Source: Ruminococcaceae bacterium BL-4 (GTDB lineage: Bacteria > Bacillota > Clostridia > Oscillospirales > Acutalibacteraceae). From it: a stretch of DNA of 64,000 bases. Within the stretch, counting starts at the first letter, position 1; each line of letters begins with the position of its first letter. The position numbers and the translations under genes were made by a program. The notes beneath the pieces were generated by a model that saw only the letters and a list, made by a program, of their open reading frames with translations, was not told the origin of the DNA and did not search any database. Location: contig LR778134.1 in assembly GCA_902809935.1 (NCBI GenBank), forward strand, positions 2,170,001 through 2,234,000, given 5' to 3'. Below are positions 25,236-34,402 of this stretch, one piece after another.

Positions 25236-26294
25236 ATGACAAAGAAGAAAAAAATCACAATTTCCCTCTGTGCGGTTCTCGCTGTAATTGCTGCAGTTCT
25301 TATTTATCTGTGGGTTAATTACGGTTACCGGACACAAAGTCAAGAATCTACAAGCTGGGCAATGGGGACTTATGTTCAGCAAGTTGTTTATGGCAAAAAT
25401 GCGCAAGCCGCTTTAACAACAGGTTCTCAGGCAGTTACCGATTTAGAGGACAAAATTTCTTGGCGAGTAGATGGCAGCGACGTTTCTCGTTTGAATGCCG
25501 CCGCTGGTTCTACATGGGAAAAAGTCGACCCCACGACCCTTTCTATTTTAAAGACCAGTTTAGACGTTGCACAGAAAAGCGATGGGCTTTTTGATCCGAC
25601 CATTCTGCCAATCACTTCTCTCTGGAATTTTGGTGGCAGCAATCAGCGGGTTCCCTCGCAAGATGAGCTGCAAAAATTTCTGCCTTACGTCAATTACCAA
25701 GATCTCAGGATCAATGAAACTGACAGTACTGCTTCCCTTAAAAAGCATTATGAAGGCATTGATTTGGGATCAATCGGAAAAGGCGCTGCTTGTGATGAAG
25801 TTGTCAAAGCTTACCAAAATGCTGGAATTGATGCCGGTATTGTAGCTGTGGGCGGTAGTATTGGGCTCTATGGAAAAAAGCCCGGAAGCTCTAACTGGAA
25901 CGTTGCAATTCGCGATCCGAAAACCAAAGACGGAAATGCAGGCAGCATCGGCATCATCGGTATGGAAGGCGGACAGTTTGTCTCCACCTCAGGCACTTAC
26001 GAAAAAGAATTCACGCAGGACGGTAAGACCTACCATCACCTGCTGAATCCTAAAACTGGAATGCCGGAAGACAATGGACTTGTTTCTGTTTCTGTTATCT
26101 GTGACAATGGTGCTTTAAGTGATGCGCTTTCCACCGCTTGTTTTGTTCTCGGTTTGGACGATGGGATGAAGCTTGCCGAAAGCTATCAAGCCGGAATCGT
26201 CTTTGTGGATCAAAACGGCAAAGTAACTGTCAGCAGTGATCTCAAAGGAAAATTTCAACTGACGAATACTTCTGACTATTCAATGGCAAATTGA
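25236..26294 (+). CDS. apbE: FAD:protein FMN transferase
   Basis: Covalently attaches FMN from FAD to a Thr of extracytoplasmic flavoproteins such as RnfG and RnfD. 352 residues: N-terminal membrane anchor (KKITISLCAVLAVIAAVLIYLWV), STSWAMGTYVQQVVYG, DGLFDPTILPITSLW, then GIDLGSIGKGAACDEV and GIVAVGGSIGLYGKKPG, with the Mg-binding region near LSDALSTACFVLG. The start is the ATG five bases after ATGGAGG; the upstream extension is rejected. First gene of the Rnf cluster, exactly where its clients are made. Confidence 0.95.
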   Translation: MTKKKKITISLCAVLAVIAAVLIYLWVNYGYRTQSQESTSWAMGTYVQQVVYGKNAQAALTTGSQAVTDLEDKISWRVDGSDVSRLNAAAGSTWEKVDPTTLSILKTSLDVAQKSDGLFDPTILPITSLWNFGGSNQRVPSQDELQKFLPYVNYQDLRINETDSTASLKKHYEGIDLGSIGKGAACDEVVKAYQNAGIDAGIVAVGGSIGLYGKKPGSSNWNVAIRDPKTKDGNAGSIGIIGMEGGQFVSTSGTYEKEFTQDGKTYHHLLNPKTGMPEDNGLVSVSVICDNGALSDALSTACFVLGLDDGMKLAESYQAGIVFVDQNGKVTVSSDLKGKFQLTNTSDYSMAN

Positions 26295-26328
26295 TTGCGA
26301 ACTCATTTTTTAGATTAGGTGTTTCCAC

Positions 26329-26694
26329 ATGTTTAAGAAAAAAGATTTATTATTGATTATTCCTTTCTTAATTCTTGGCGTTTTTTTGCTCTTTTGGACC
26401 CAAAAAAGCCATGATGCAGGAATCGCAGTGATAGAAGAAAATGGAAATGAAATTGCCCGCTATGATCTTGCAACACAAACGCAGACAGAAGTAATTGACA
26501 TTGGTGGCGACTATCATATAAAACTTCTTCTAGAACCCGGAAAGATTTCTTTTCAAAGCAGTGATTGTCCCGATCAGATCTGTGTACGAACCGGAAAGAT
26601 TTCCAGCCCAGGTCAAGTGGCTGTCTGTCTTCCAGCGAAAGTCGTTGTTCGGATCATTGGAAAGAATAGTCAAGTGGATGGTACGACCGGATGA
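26329..26694 (+). CDS. NusG-domain-II-containing membrane-anchored protein
   Basis: 121 residues. One N-terminal membrane segment (LLLIIPFLILGVFLLFW), then a small beta domain of the NusG_II type with CPDQICVRTGKISSPGQ and a closing VCLPAKVVVRI. The two Cys (CPDQIC) could form a disulfide or bind a ligand. Such proteins recur beside rnf and ApbE genes in Clostridia; their job is not established. Overlaps the next gene by four bases. Confidence 0.8.
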   Translation: MFKKKDLLLIIPFLILGVFLLFWTQKSHDAGIAVIEENGNEIARYDLATQTQTEVIDIGGDYHIKLLLEPGKISFQSSDCPDQICVRTGKISSPGQVAVCLPAKVVVRIIGKNSQVDGTTG

Positions 26695-27212
26695 AAGATT
26701 TAAATAATATCTCTAAAAACACAAAAGACGTTGCTTTTATTGGACTGTTGGGAGCTTTAGCACTTGTACTTTCCGGTTTGGAATCTTTGATTCCCCCTAT
26801 CCCCATGCTTCCACCAGGAGCAAAATTGGGGCTGTCCAATATTGTCACAATGTATGCGGCCGGCTCGGTCGGCCTAATCCCGGCACTCTGTATTGCTCTT
26901 TTAAAAGGCCTCTTTGCCGGAATGACCCGCGGATCGGTTGCTCTCATGATGAGCACCGCCGGCGGTCTTGCCAGTACTTTTGTTATCTGGCTTTTTCTTC
27001 GTATAAAATCTCAGCCGTTTGGCTATATCGGTCTCGGTGTAGCCGGTGCTCTTACTCATAATGGTGCCCAACTTTGCGTTGCCGCACTTTTGACAACTCC
27101 GGCTGTGGTTTTTTATATTCCCTGGTTAATTCTATTCGGAATTGGAACCGGTATCATAACCGGTTTGGTTCTTAGAATTATCCTTCCGATCCTTGGGCGG
27201 ATCCATACCTAA
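26691..27212 (+). CDS. Gx transporter family protein (HepS1/PF07456-like)
   Basis: 173 residues, five to six membrane segments. GLLGALALVLSGLESLIPPIP, GAKLGLSNIVTMYAAG and AGGLASTFVIWLFLR are typical of the family annotated as Gx transporter or heptaprenyl diphosphate synthase component I. The old enzyme name is misleading: the fold resembles ECF-type S components. With apbE and the NusG-II protein it forms a conserved preface to rnf; a flavin, quinone or prenyl cargo is conceivable but not shown. Confidence 0.8.
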   Translation: MKDLNNISKNTKDVAFIGLLGALALVLSGLESLIPPIPMLPPGAKLGLSNIVTMYAAGSVGLIPALCIALLKGLFAGMTRGSVALMMSTAGGLASTFVIWLFLRIKSQPFGYIGLGVAGALTHNGAQLCVAALLTTPAVVFYIPWLILFGIGTGIITGLVLRIILPILGRIHT

Positions 27213-27279
27213 CTATGTGGGTATGCAATTTATGTCACCTTATTTTTTATATAATAAGGAAAGTATTGGAGGCAGAAAC

Positions 27280-28662
27280 ATGGAATTGAACTTTCCCTCG
27301 ACGCCATTTAAAACACATGGCGGTGCTGCAGTTCCTCATCGCAAGAACACAGCACAAAAGCAATCCGTTTCCATGCCGGCACCTTCACAAGTCGTAATCC
27401 CTATGTCCATGCATGTGGGTGCGCCTTGTGCTCCGCTGGTGAAAACGGGTGACCTCGTCACGGTGGGACAAAAGATCGCCGAAAGTCCTGCTTTTGTCAG
27501 TGCACCGATCCACGCGACCGTGTCAGGCAAAGTGAGTGGTATCAAAAAGGTAATGCTGCCAGGCGGCAATTATACCGATGCCATCATTATTGACTCGGAC
27601 GGTGAAATGACTGTATCTCCGGATGTAAAACCTCCGGTGGTCAATAGTTTGCAGGATTTTCTCTCTGCTTTAAAAGAGAGTGGTCTGGTCGGTTTAGGCG
27701 GTGCAGGCTTCCCTACGCATGTTAAGTTGAATGTGCCCAAAGATAAAAAAGTGGACACTCTGATCATTAACTGCGCAGAATGTGAACCCTACCTGACCCC
27801 AGATAACAGAGAAGCTGTTGAAAACACAGCTTCTGTGGTAGAAGGCGCTGGTATCGTCAAAAAATGGCTAGGACTGCAGCGCTGCATCATCGCTATCGAA
27901 AGCAATAAACCGGATGCAATTGCAGCAATTAAAAAAGAACTGGAAGACAAAGGAAAAAGCCAAAATGATACGATTCGCGTTCTCCCCCTGCGTGCTACTT
28001 ATCCGCAGGGTGCCGAGAAAGTTTTGATCAAGGCCTGCACAGACCGAGAAGTCGGTATGGGTAAACTGCCCGCAGACGCCGGATGTATCGTTATGAATAT
28101 TACTTCCTGCGCTTTTGTTGCCGATTATATGAGAACCGGCATGCCGCTCGTTAAAAAGCGTCTGACCATCGATGGTTCTGCAATTAAAGAGCCAATGAAC
28201 GTAGTGGTTCCGATCGGAACTAGAATCTCTGATGTGATCGCTTTTGTCGGCACAAAAACAGAGCCCCGCAAGATCTTAATGGGCGGACCTATGATGGGTA
28301 TGGCTGTTCCAAGTATGGAAGTCCCCGTTTTGAAACAAAACAATGGTCTCCTTTGCTTTGATGAAAAAGATGCCCATATGCTGGAACCTACCGCTTGCAT
28401 TCGTTGCGGACGCTGTGTTATGGGTTGTCCGATGAATTTGATGCCTGCTCGTCTTGAGACTTTTTCGAAAGCAAAAGATATTGATCAACTGATTGAATTC
28501 GACGTAATGAACTGTATGGAATGTGGTACTTGCGCCTTTAACTGTCCGGCTCATCGTCCGCTTGTTCAGGCAATCCGCCTTGGCAAAGGACTTGTTCGGG
28601 CAAAACAGGCTGCTGATAAAGCGAAGGCTCAAAAAGCAAAAGAAGCGGAGGGGAACAAATAA
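27280..28662 (+). CDS. rnfC: Rnf complex subunit RnfC
   Basis: NADH- and ferredoxin-side peripheral subunit of the ion-translocating ferredoxin:NAD+ oxidoreductase. 460 residues: N-terminal TPFKTHGGAAVPHRKN, a lipoyl-like segment, GLVGLGGAGFPTHVKL and NCAECEPYLTPDN typical of the NuoF-like FMN/NADH domain, then two 4Fe-4S motifs CIRCGRCVMGC (Cys373, 376, 379, 383) and CMECGTCAFNC (Cys412, 415, 418, 422). Start set by GGAGG eight bases upstream. Confidence 0.96.
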   Translation: MELNFPSTPFKTHGGAAVPHRKNTAQKQSVSMPAPSQVVIPMSMHVGAPCAPLVKTGDLVTVGQKIAESPAFVSAPIHATVSGKVSGIKKVMLPGGNYTDAIIIDSDGEMTVSPDVKPPVVNSLQDFLSALKESGLVGLGGAGFPTHVKLNVPKDKKVDTLIINCAECEPYLTPDNREAVENTASVVEGAGIVKKWLGLQRCIIAIESNKPDAIAAIKKELEDKGKSQNDTIRVLPLRATYPQGAEKVLIKACTDREVGMGKLPADAGCIVMNITSCAFVADYMRTGMPLVKKRLTIDGSAIKEPMNVVVPIGTRISDVIAFVGTKTEPRKILMGGPMMGMAVPSMEVPVLKQNNGLLCFDEKDAHMLEPTACIRCGRCVMGCPMNLMPARLETFSKAKDIDQLIEFDVMNCMECGTCAFNCPAHRPLVQAIRLGKGLVRAKQAADKAKAQKAKEAEGNK

Positions 28663-29600
28663 TGGCAGAAAAACTAATTGTATCTTCGTCCCCGCATATT
28701 AAAGCCGGCATTACCACCCGCAAAATTATGCTGGACGTTATTATTGCTTTAATTCCTGCATGTATCGCCTCCATCATCTACTTTGGATGGCAGGCCGCCA
28801 TGCTCCTTGTGGTATCCGTCGTCACCTGTGTGGTTTCCGAATACATATGCCGCAAGGTTATGAAACGTGACAATACGATCGGCGATCTTTCAGCTGTCGT
28901 CACCGGCCTTTTAGTTGCAATGAATGTTCCCAGCAGCTTAAATCCCTTTATGATGATGCTGGGCGACGTTGCTGCAATCGTGGTCGTTAAGCAGATGTTT
29001 GGTGGCATTGGTCAGAACTTCGTCAACCCCGCCCTGATTGGACGTATTGTTTTGATGAACTCCTTCCCCGGCCCCATGAGCAGCTGGACAATGACAAGCC
29101 ATGCAATCGATGGTGCTACCACTGCAACTCCTTTGGCAGTTGTTAAGATGGGACTTTCCGATCCGCTTCCGAGCTATCTGCAAATGTTCCTCGGAAACCG
29201 CGGAGGCTGTCTCGGCGAAACCTGTGGACTCGCACTTTTGATCGGTTTTGCTTATCTGCTGATCCGCAAAGTCATCTCTCCGGTTATTCCACTCTGTTAT
29301 GTAGGCACTGCTGCTGTGATGTCTGCACTTCTTGGCAGAGATGTTTTGTTTGATATTTTGGCAGGCGGCCTGCTGCTTGGTGCTATCTTTATGGCAACCG
29401 ATTACACCACCAGCCCAATTACCATAAAAGGTCAAGTAATTTATGCGATTGGTTGCGGTGTTCTCACGATCCTAATTCGTAAATTTGGTGCTTTGCCAGA
29501 AGGTGTCTCCTATTCCATTATTATCATGAATCTTCTTGTCCCGCTGATTGAACGCGGAACACGCCCGAGAACATTTGGAAAGGAGCGTGCAAAGAAATGA
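28662..29600 (+). CDS. rnfD: Rnf complex subunit RnfD
   Basis: 312-residue membrane subunit of Rnf with about nine helices, homologous to NqrB. The flavinylation site IDGATTATPLA (about residues 145-155) is present: a Thr in this motif receives FMN from ApbE. VSSSPHIKAGITTRKIMLDV starts the protein and NFVNPALIGRIVL is conserved. Start shares one base with the rnfC stop. Confidence 0.95.
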   Translation: MAEKLIVSSSPHIKAGITTRKIMLDVIIALIPACIASIIYFGWQAAMLLVVSVVTCVVSEYICRKVMKRDNTIGDLSAVVTGLLVAMNVPSSLNPFMMMLGDVAAIVVVKQMFGGIGQNFVNPALIGRIVLMNSFPGPMSSWTMTSHAIDGATTATPLAVVKMGLSDPLPSYLQMFLGNRGGCLGETCGLALLIGFAYLLIRKVISPVIPLCYVGTAAVMSALLGRDVLFDILAGGLLLGAIFMATDYTTSPITIKGQVIYAIGCGVLTILIRKFGALPEGVSYSIIIMNLLVPLIERGTRPRTFGKERAKK

Positions 29601-30172
29601 AACTGAATCCAAAGGATATCTTAAAGCCGACTCTGGTTCTTTTCGTAATTTGTTTAGTTGTTACCGGTGGTCTTGCCATTACGAATAAAGCAACAAAAGC
29701 TCAAGTTGCACTGATCAACAAACAAACAGAAGCAGATACCCAGAAACGTGTCCTTTCCGAGGCCGATTCATTTGGTGAAAAACAATCTTTTGGCGACGGA
29801 AGCGAAAACAACTACGTTGTAGCAAAACAAGGCAATGAAGTTATTGGCTACGTCTTCACGACTTCCAGCAAATCTTACGGCGGTACCATTAAGGTAATGA
29901 CAGGAATTGATAAGACTGGAAAAGTCACTGGCGTTGAACTGCTTTCTACTAGTGATACTCCCGGTTTGGGCCTGAATGCTCAAAAATCAGAATTCCGTGA
30001 TCAATACAAAAAAGCAATTCCTTCTTCTGGCGAATTTACAGTAACAAAATCCGGCGAAACCGGTGATGACAAAATCAATGCTTTGACTGGTGCTACAATT
30101 ACCAGTAAAGCAGTTACCTCTGCTGTAAATAACGCAATTAAGGAATTTAATACTGTGAAGGGTGGTGCTTGA
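29597..30172 (+). CDS. rnfG: Rnf complex subunit RnfG
   Basis: 191 residues; one N-terminal membrane helix (PTLVLFVICLVVTGGLAI) and an extracytoplasmic FMN-binding domain. GVELLSTSDTPGLGLNA and the flavinylation motif LTGATITSKAV (about 163-173) match RnfG/NqrC; the Thr in GAT is the expected FMN acceptor. Overlaps rnfD by four bases. Confidence 0.96.
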   Translation: MKLNPKDILKPTLVLFVICLVVTGGLAITNKATKAQVALINKQTEADTQKRVLSEADSFGEKQSFGDGSENNYVVAKQGNEVIGYVFTTSSKSYGGTIKVMTGIDKTGKVTGVELLSTSDTPGLGLNAQKSEFRDQYKKAIPSSGEFTVTKSGETGDDKINALTGATITSKAVTSAVNNAIKEFNTVKGGA

Positions 30173-30173
30173 G

Positions 30174-30866
30174 ATGGAAGAAAAGAAAAGTCTTTGGCAA
30201 GAATTTACAAAAGGCATCATTCGTGAAAACCCAGTTTTGCGTCTTGTTCTCGGGTGCTGCGCGACGTTGGCTCTTTCAACCAGTGCAAGCAATGCAATCG
30301 GTATGGGACTTGCTACAACCTTTGTTCTTCTTTGTTCAAACCTTGTAATTTCTTTGCTTCGAAATATTATTCCGGATACGGTTCGTATCCCCTGCTATAT
30401 TGTTTTAATTGCAGGTTTTGTTTCTCTTGTACAAATGCTGATTGAAGCCTATTCTCCGGCTCTGAAAGCCGCAATGGGCATTTATCTGCCTCTTATCGTT
30501 GTAAACTGTATTATTCTTGGCCGTGCAGAAGGCTTTGCAAATAAGCATAAGGTACTGCCTTCCATCATGGATGCTCTTGGAATGGGCATCGGCTTTACAC
30601 TGACGCTGTTCGTTATGGGCTGCATTCGTGAGCTGATCGGTGCCGGCACGATCCTCGGATTCCAGATTATGCCCGCTTCTTATCCTGGAATTATTTTGTT
30701 CCTCCTGCCTCCCGGTGGTTTCTTCGTCTTCGGTATTTTGATGGCAATTACCAACAAAATTGCAGCGGGTAAAGGCGAGCCTGTTTCTGAACTTGGCTGC
30801 GATCACTGCCCAATGGCAGGCTGCTGCTCAATTTCAGTTGAAAAAGAGAAGGGAGCTGACAAATAA
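30174..30866 (+). CDS. rnfE: Rnf complex subunit RnfE
   Basis: 230 residues, six membrane segments, NqrD-like. NPVLRLVLGCCATLALSTSA carries the conserved Cys that helps bind the intramembrane Fe-S cluster, together with the matching Cys-containing loops of RnfA; YLPLIVVNCIILGRAEGFA and LGMGIGFTLTLFVMGCIREL are characteristic. The Cys-rich tail (CDHCPMAGCCS) is a clostridial trait. I use the ATG just after the rnfG stop. Confidence 0.95.
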   Translation: MEEKKSLWQEFTKGIIRENPVLRLVLGCCATLALSTSASNAIGMGLATTFVLLCSNLVISLLRNIIPDTVRIPCYIVLIAGFVSLVQMLIEAYSPALKAAMGIYLPLIVVNCIILGRAEGFANKHKVLPSIMDALGMGIGFTLTLFVMGCIRELIGAGTILGFQIMPASYPGIILFLLPPGGFFVFGILMAITNKIAAGKGEPVSELGCDHCPMAGCCSISVEKEKGADK

Positions 30867-31462
30867 TGGATTTTAAATCATTACTCGCCATCTTTCTGGC
30901 AGCTATCCTTACTGAAAACTATATTCTGAATAAGTTTCTCGGTATCTGCCCGTTCTTAGGTGTCTCCAAAAAATTGGATACTGCTACTGGTATGAGTGTA
31001 GCCGTTATCTTTGTTATGGTCATCTCTACTGCAGTTACCTACCCAATTTACACTTATGTGCTAGTTCCGAATGGCCTGTCTTACTTACAAACCGTGCTTT
31101 TCATTTTGATTATCGCTGCATTGGTTCAGTTTATCGAAACTGTTCTGAAAAAGTACATTCCTACTCTTTATCGAGCTTTAGGAATCTATTTGCCCTTGAT
31201 TACTACGAACTGTGCAGTACTCGGCATCACCATGCTGGTAATTGATAAGGGTGAAAATTATATTGAAGCGCTGGTCAATGCACTTGGTTCCGGTGTCGGA
31301 TTCCTTGTTGCAATGGTAATCTTTGCCGGTATTCGCGAGCGCCTAGAGCACAATGATATTCCAAAATTTCTCAAGGGGCTTCCGATCACTTTGGTCGCAG
31401 CTTCTCTAACGGCTGTCTCCTTCCTTGGATTCCAAGGTTTAGTTGATGGCATGCTGCGTTAA
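30866..31462 (+). CDS. rnfA: Rnf complex subunit RnfA
   Basis: 198 residues, six helices, NqrE-like partner of RnfE. FLAAILTENYILNKFLGICPFLGVSKK contains the conserved Asn-x-x-Leu-x-x-Phe-Leu-Gly-x-Cys motif of the subunit; ALGIYLPLITTNCAVLG supplies the second Cys. The two subunits form an inverted pair through which ions pass. Start overlaps the rnfE stop by one base. Confidence 0.95.
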   Translation: MDFKSLLAIFLAAILTENYILNKFLGICPFLGVSKKLDTATGMSVAVIFVMVISTAVTYPIYTYVLVPNGLSYLQTVLFILIIAALVQFIETVLKKYIPTLYRALGIYLPLITTNCAVLGITMLVIDKGENYIEALVNALGSGVGFLVAMVIFAGIRERLEHNDIPKFLKGLPITLVAASLTAVSFLGFQGLVDGMLR

Positions 31463-31477
31463 GGAGGGCTAAAAACG

Positions 31478-32272
31478 ATGAATGATATTACATTCCCAAT
31501 TGTTTTAGTCGCCGGAATCGGTATTTTGTGCGGTGTCGTTTTGGCAATCGCTTCTATCATTATGGCCGTTCCTAAAGACGAAAAAGAAGTTAAAATTCGT
31601 GGCGTTTTGCCTGGTGCAAACTGCGGCGCCTGCGGATTTTCCGGTTGCGACGGTTATGCTGCCGCTTTAGCAAAAGGGGAAGCACAACCTGGGCTTTGCG
31701 CTCCTGGCGGTACTGCTGTTGCATCAGCTACGGCCAAGATCCTCGGGGGCGATGCTGGTACAGTAGAAGAAAAAGTTGCTGTCGTCCATTGCCTTGGAAG
31801 TAATGACAACACACAGAACAAGGTCGTTTATGAAGGAATTGAATCCTGTGCAGCCGCTAATATTGTCGCAGGAGGCGTTGCCAACTGCGAATATGGATGT
31901 ATGGGAATTGGCGACTGTGTAAAAGCATGCCAATATGATGCCATTGAGGTTTGTAACGGTGTCGCTCGTGTTGATCCTACCCGCTGCAAAGGCTGTACGA
32001 TGTGCGCAAAAGCATGTCCGAAGCATCTGATCGATATGGTTCCTAAAAAGAAGCAAGCCGTTAATCTTTGCCAGAACTGTGACAAAGGTCCAATGGTCAT
32101 GAAAGTCTGCAAAGTTGGATGTATTGGCTGCATGAAATGCGTTAAAACATGCCCTCAGGGAGCAATTAAAGTCGATAAATTTCACGCGATTGTCGATCCT
32201 TCCAAATGTATCGGCTGTGGTGCCTGTATTGAAGTTTGTCCTCGGCATTGCTTAAAGCTGATGGATGTTTGA
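31478..32272 (+). CDS. rnfB: Rnf complex ferredoxin-type subunit RnfB
   Basis: Electron entry from ferredoxin. 264 residues: N-terminal membrane helix, then the Fe-S domain NCGACGFSGCDGYAAAL with a fourth Cys in GLCAPGG, followed by several 4Fe-4S motifs such as CKGCTMCAKACP, CIGCMKCVKTCP and CIGCGACIEVCP, ending in a Cys/His tail. Clostridial RnfB proteins carry more clusters than those of proteobacteria, as here. Last gene; strong terminator follows. Confidence 0.96.
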   Translation: MNDITFPIVLVAGIGILCGVVLAIASIIMAVPKDEKEVKIRGVLPGANCGACGFSGCDGYAAALAKGEAQPGLCAPGGTAVASATAKILGGDAGTVEEKVAVVHCLGSNDNTQNKVVYEGIESCAAANIVAGGVANCEYGCMGIGDCVKACQYDAIEVCNGVARVDPTRCKGCTMCAKACPKHLIDMVPKKKQAVNLCQNCDKGPMVMKVCKVGCIGCMKCVKTCPQGAIKVDKFHAIVDPSKCIGCGACIEVCPRHCLKLMDV

Positions 32273-32289
32273 TTTTTCATTAATCTTAT

Positions 32290-32330
32290 AAAAAAGCCGT
32301 TTGGAAAAATTTCCAAACGGCTTTTTGTTA
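32290..32330 (+). terminator. Terminator of rnf operon
   Basis: 17-bp stem AAAAAGCCGTTTGGAAA / TTTCCAAACGGCTTTTT with a tiny loop; also usable for the convergent ldh transcript. Confidence 0.92.
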
Positions 32331-32390
32331 TTTAAATACTTTTAAACGCCTTTTATTTTAAACAAAAATGTTGCAAACTTCTATTATTTA

Positions 32391-33335
32391 TCAGTAGCAA
32401 TCTTCACGAAGAATTTTCTGCACTGCCGATGCAGATTGAAGCAAAAGCTTTTGTTCCTCCTTACTTAACGGAATATCAAGCACTCGCTCTACTCCTTTAC
32501 TGCTGAGAATTGCCGGAACTCCCATACAAATATCAGATAACCCATAATGTCCGTCAATAAAAGTGCTCACCGGCAAAATACTGTGCTCATCACGCACAAT
32601 GCTCTCGCAAATTCTGCGGCAACTGCTTGCAATTCCATAATAGGTAGCACCTTTTTTCTGAATAATTTGATAGGCACTATCCCTCACTTCCCGATATAAA
32701 TTTTCGAAGTCTGAATCTTTTAAGGCTTCCCCTGTCGCCGCACAATAATCTTTTAAATCAATCCCCGAAATATTTGCGCTGCTCCAAACAGGCAGCTCAC
32801 TGTCTCCATGCTCTCCAATAATAAAAGCATGCACTACTCTTGGGTCCAAAGACAGCTTCTTTCCGAGTAAATATTTTAACCGCGCTGTATCGAGTACCGT
32901 CCCGCTTCCAAAAACATGTTCTTTAGAAAAACCCGAATATCGCAAAGCTGCATAGGTTAAAATATCCACTGGATTACTCACAATCAGCAAAATTCCATCT
33001 TGATTATATTGCGTAATCTTTGGAATCATCTCCCGAAAAATTTGAAGATTTTTATGTGCAAGATCAGCTCGGTTTTCTCCCGGCTTTTGGTTAGCGCCTG
33101 CAGCAATTATAATAATTCCCGCTTCTTTTAAATCCTGCCAGTCTCCTGCTGCAATCTCCATCGGCTTTGTAAACGGGATACTATGGCCAAGATCCATCGC
33201 CTCTCCCTGTGCCTTTTCTCGATTGATATCAATTAAAATCATTTCGCGAAAGATCCCACTCTCAAGCAAAGAAAAAGCAATGCTCGAACCTACAAATCCA
33301 CAGCCAACGATTGCACATTTATGAAAATCTGCCAT
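32391..33335 (-). CDS. ldh: L-lactate dehydrogenase
   Basis: Reduces pyruvate to L-lactate with NADH. 314 residues: Rossmann GCGFVGSSIAFSLL, the substrate-specificity loop AAGANQKPGENR where Gln marks lactate rather than malate dehydrogenase, SNPVDILTY, GSGTVLDTARL with substrate-binding Arg, and the catalytic His in IGEHGDSELPVWS. Ribosome site AAGGAGAG. A TATACT -10-like box lies just upstream (minus strand 33365-33360). Stands alone, next to the rnf operon, so NADH can be disposed of by two routes in this region. Confidence 0.95.
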   Translation of the reverse strand: MADFHKCAIVGCGFVGSSIAFSLLESGIFREMILIDINREKAQGEAMDLGHSIPFTKPMEIAAGDWQDLKEAGIIIIAAGANQKPGENRADLAHKNLQIFREMIPKITQYNQDGILLIVSNPVDILTYAALRYSGFSKEHVFGSGTVLDTARLKYLLGKKLSLDPRVVHAFIIGEHGDSELPVWSSANISGIDLKDYCAATGEALKDSDFENLYREVRDSAYQIIQKKGATYYGIASSCRRICESIVRDEHSILPVSTFIDGHYGLSDICMGVPAILSSKGVERVLDIPLSKEEQKLLLQSASAVQKILREDCY

Positions 33336-33471
33336 ATAAAATTCTCTCCTTTTTTAGCTAGTATAGCAATTTTCAATTGATTTATGAAAAATGAATTCGT
33401 TTTTTGTTTTTGTAATCATAACAGGACTTTATCAGTAAATAAAAACTCATTATGAATATTTTGGCCTTTAC

Positions 33472-33500
33472 TTGACATTCTATCAAGTAGTGATTATTAT
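33472..33500 (+). promoter_or_regulatory. Candidate promoter of GDSL hydrolase gene
   Basis: TTGACA (33472-33477), 17 bases, TATTAT (33495-33500); CTTGA/TCAAG inverted repeat overlaps the -35 box. Confidence 0.6.
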
Positions 33501-33571
33501 AATATATAGTATTAAAAACTACATTACATTATTTTAAAGACTTTTTCTTCTCTTTTAAAGGAGGAATTATT

Positions 33572-34291
33572 ATGGCACCCAGTGTTTGCATTTTTGGAGA
33601 TTCTGTTGCAAAAGGCATTGTTTTCGATGCCGTAAAAGAAAAATATTTGCTTTTAAAGAATCGATTCTCTAATTTAATTGGAGCAAGAGATGGAATTCGA
33701 ATCAAAAATTATTCTCATTTTGGCTGCACTATCAAACAAGGAAAAATTTCAATTGAAAAACATCTGGCGGAACTTTCTCATTATGATGCTGTGATTTTAG
33801 AATATGGTGGAAACGACTGCGATCTTTCATGGGAGCAGGTCGCTGCTAATCCCAAAAGTACTCATCTGCCCAAAACACCGCTTACTGAATTTTCAGAAAC
33901 TTATCGCCAATTAATTAGTGAAATCAAAGAATCAGGGGGCACTCCAGTTTTAATGACACTGCCGCCGATTTACGCTCCACGGTACTTTTCGTGGATTTCT
34001 CGTAATTTAGACGCACAAGCAATCATGAATTACCTTGGGGATGTGGAATTTATCTATCGCTGGCATGAAATGTATAACCTCGCTGTATGCCGTATTGCTT
34101 TGGAGCAACATCTTTCTCTTATCGATATCAGCAGCGCATTTTTACAAAAGGAAAATTATCAAGATCTCCTCTGTGCTGATGGAATTCATCCAAATGAAAA
34201 AGGTCATCAACTGATTGCAGACGAAATTGATCAGCAACTAAACATGCCTAATGCTCATGGATTTCATTCTTCACAACTGGCATTTTCCTAA
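33572..34291 (+). CDS. SGNH/GDSL-family hydrolase
   Basis: 239 residues, no signal peptide, so probably cytoplasmic. Block I CIFGDSVAKG with nucleophile Ser11, block III EYGGNDCDL, and block V CADGIHPNEKGHQL with the Asp-x-x-His catalytic pair. This arrangement is that of esterases, lipases and acyl-hydrolases of the SGNH fold. AAAGGAGG precedes ATG. Substrate unknown; no cell-surface signal argues against a secreted lipase. Confidence 0.87.
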   Translation: MAPSVCIFGDSVAKGIVFDAVKEKYLLLKNRFSNLIGARDGIRIKNYSHFGCTIKQGKISIEKHLAELSHYDAVILEYGGNDCDLSWEQVAANPKSTHLPKTPLTEFSETYRQLISEIKESGGTPVLMTLPPIYAPRYFSWISRNLDAQAIMNYLGDVEFIYRWHEMYNLAVCRIALEQHLSLIDISSAFLQKENYQDLLCADGIHPNEKGHQLIADEIDQQLNMPNAHGFHSSQLAFS

Positions 34292-34324
34292 AAAATAAAA
34301 TGATTTTTGATCTCTCCCCGATAT

Positions 34325-34353
34325 TATACATGTCCTAAAAAATATGGTATAAT
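34325..34353 (+). promoter_or_regulatory. Candidate promoter of the dipeptidase gene
   Basis: Perfect TATAAT (34348-34353) with TATACA at 17-base spacing. Confidence 0.5.
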
Positions 34354-34402
34354 GAAAAAGATTAATAGTATAAAAATCTTTTCTTGAAAGGGAGAACGGA
34401 AA

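Noticed and set aside
26691-27212. Heptaprenyl diphosphate synthase component I as an enzyme
   Set aside because: The family name is historical; the sequence is a polytopic membrane protein in an rnf context and shows no prenyltransferase motifs.
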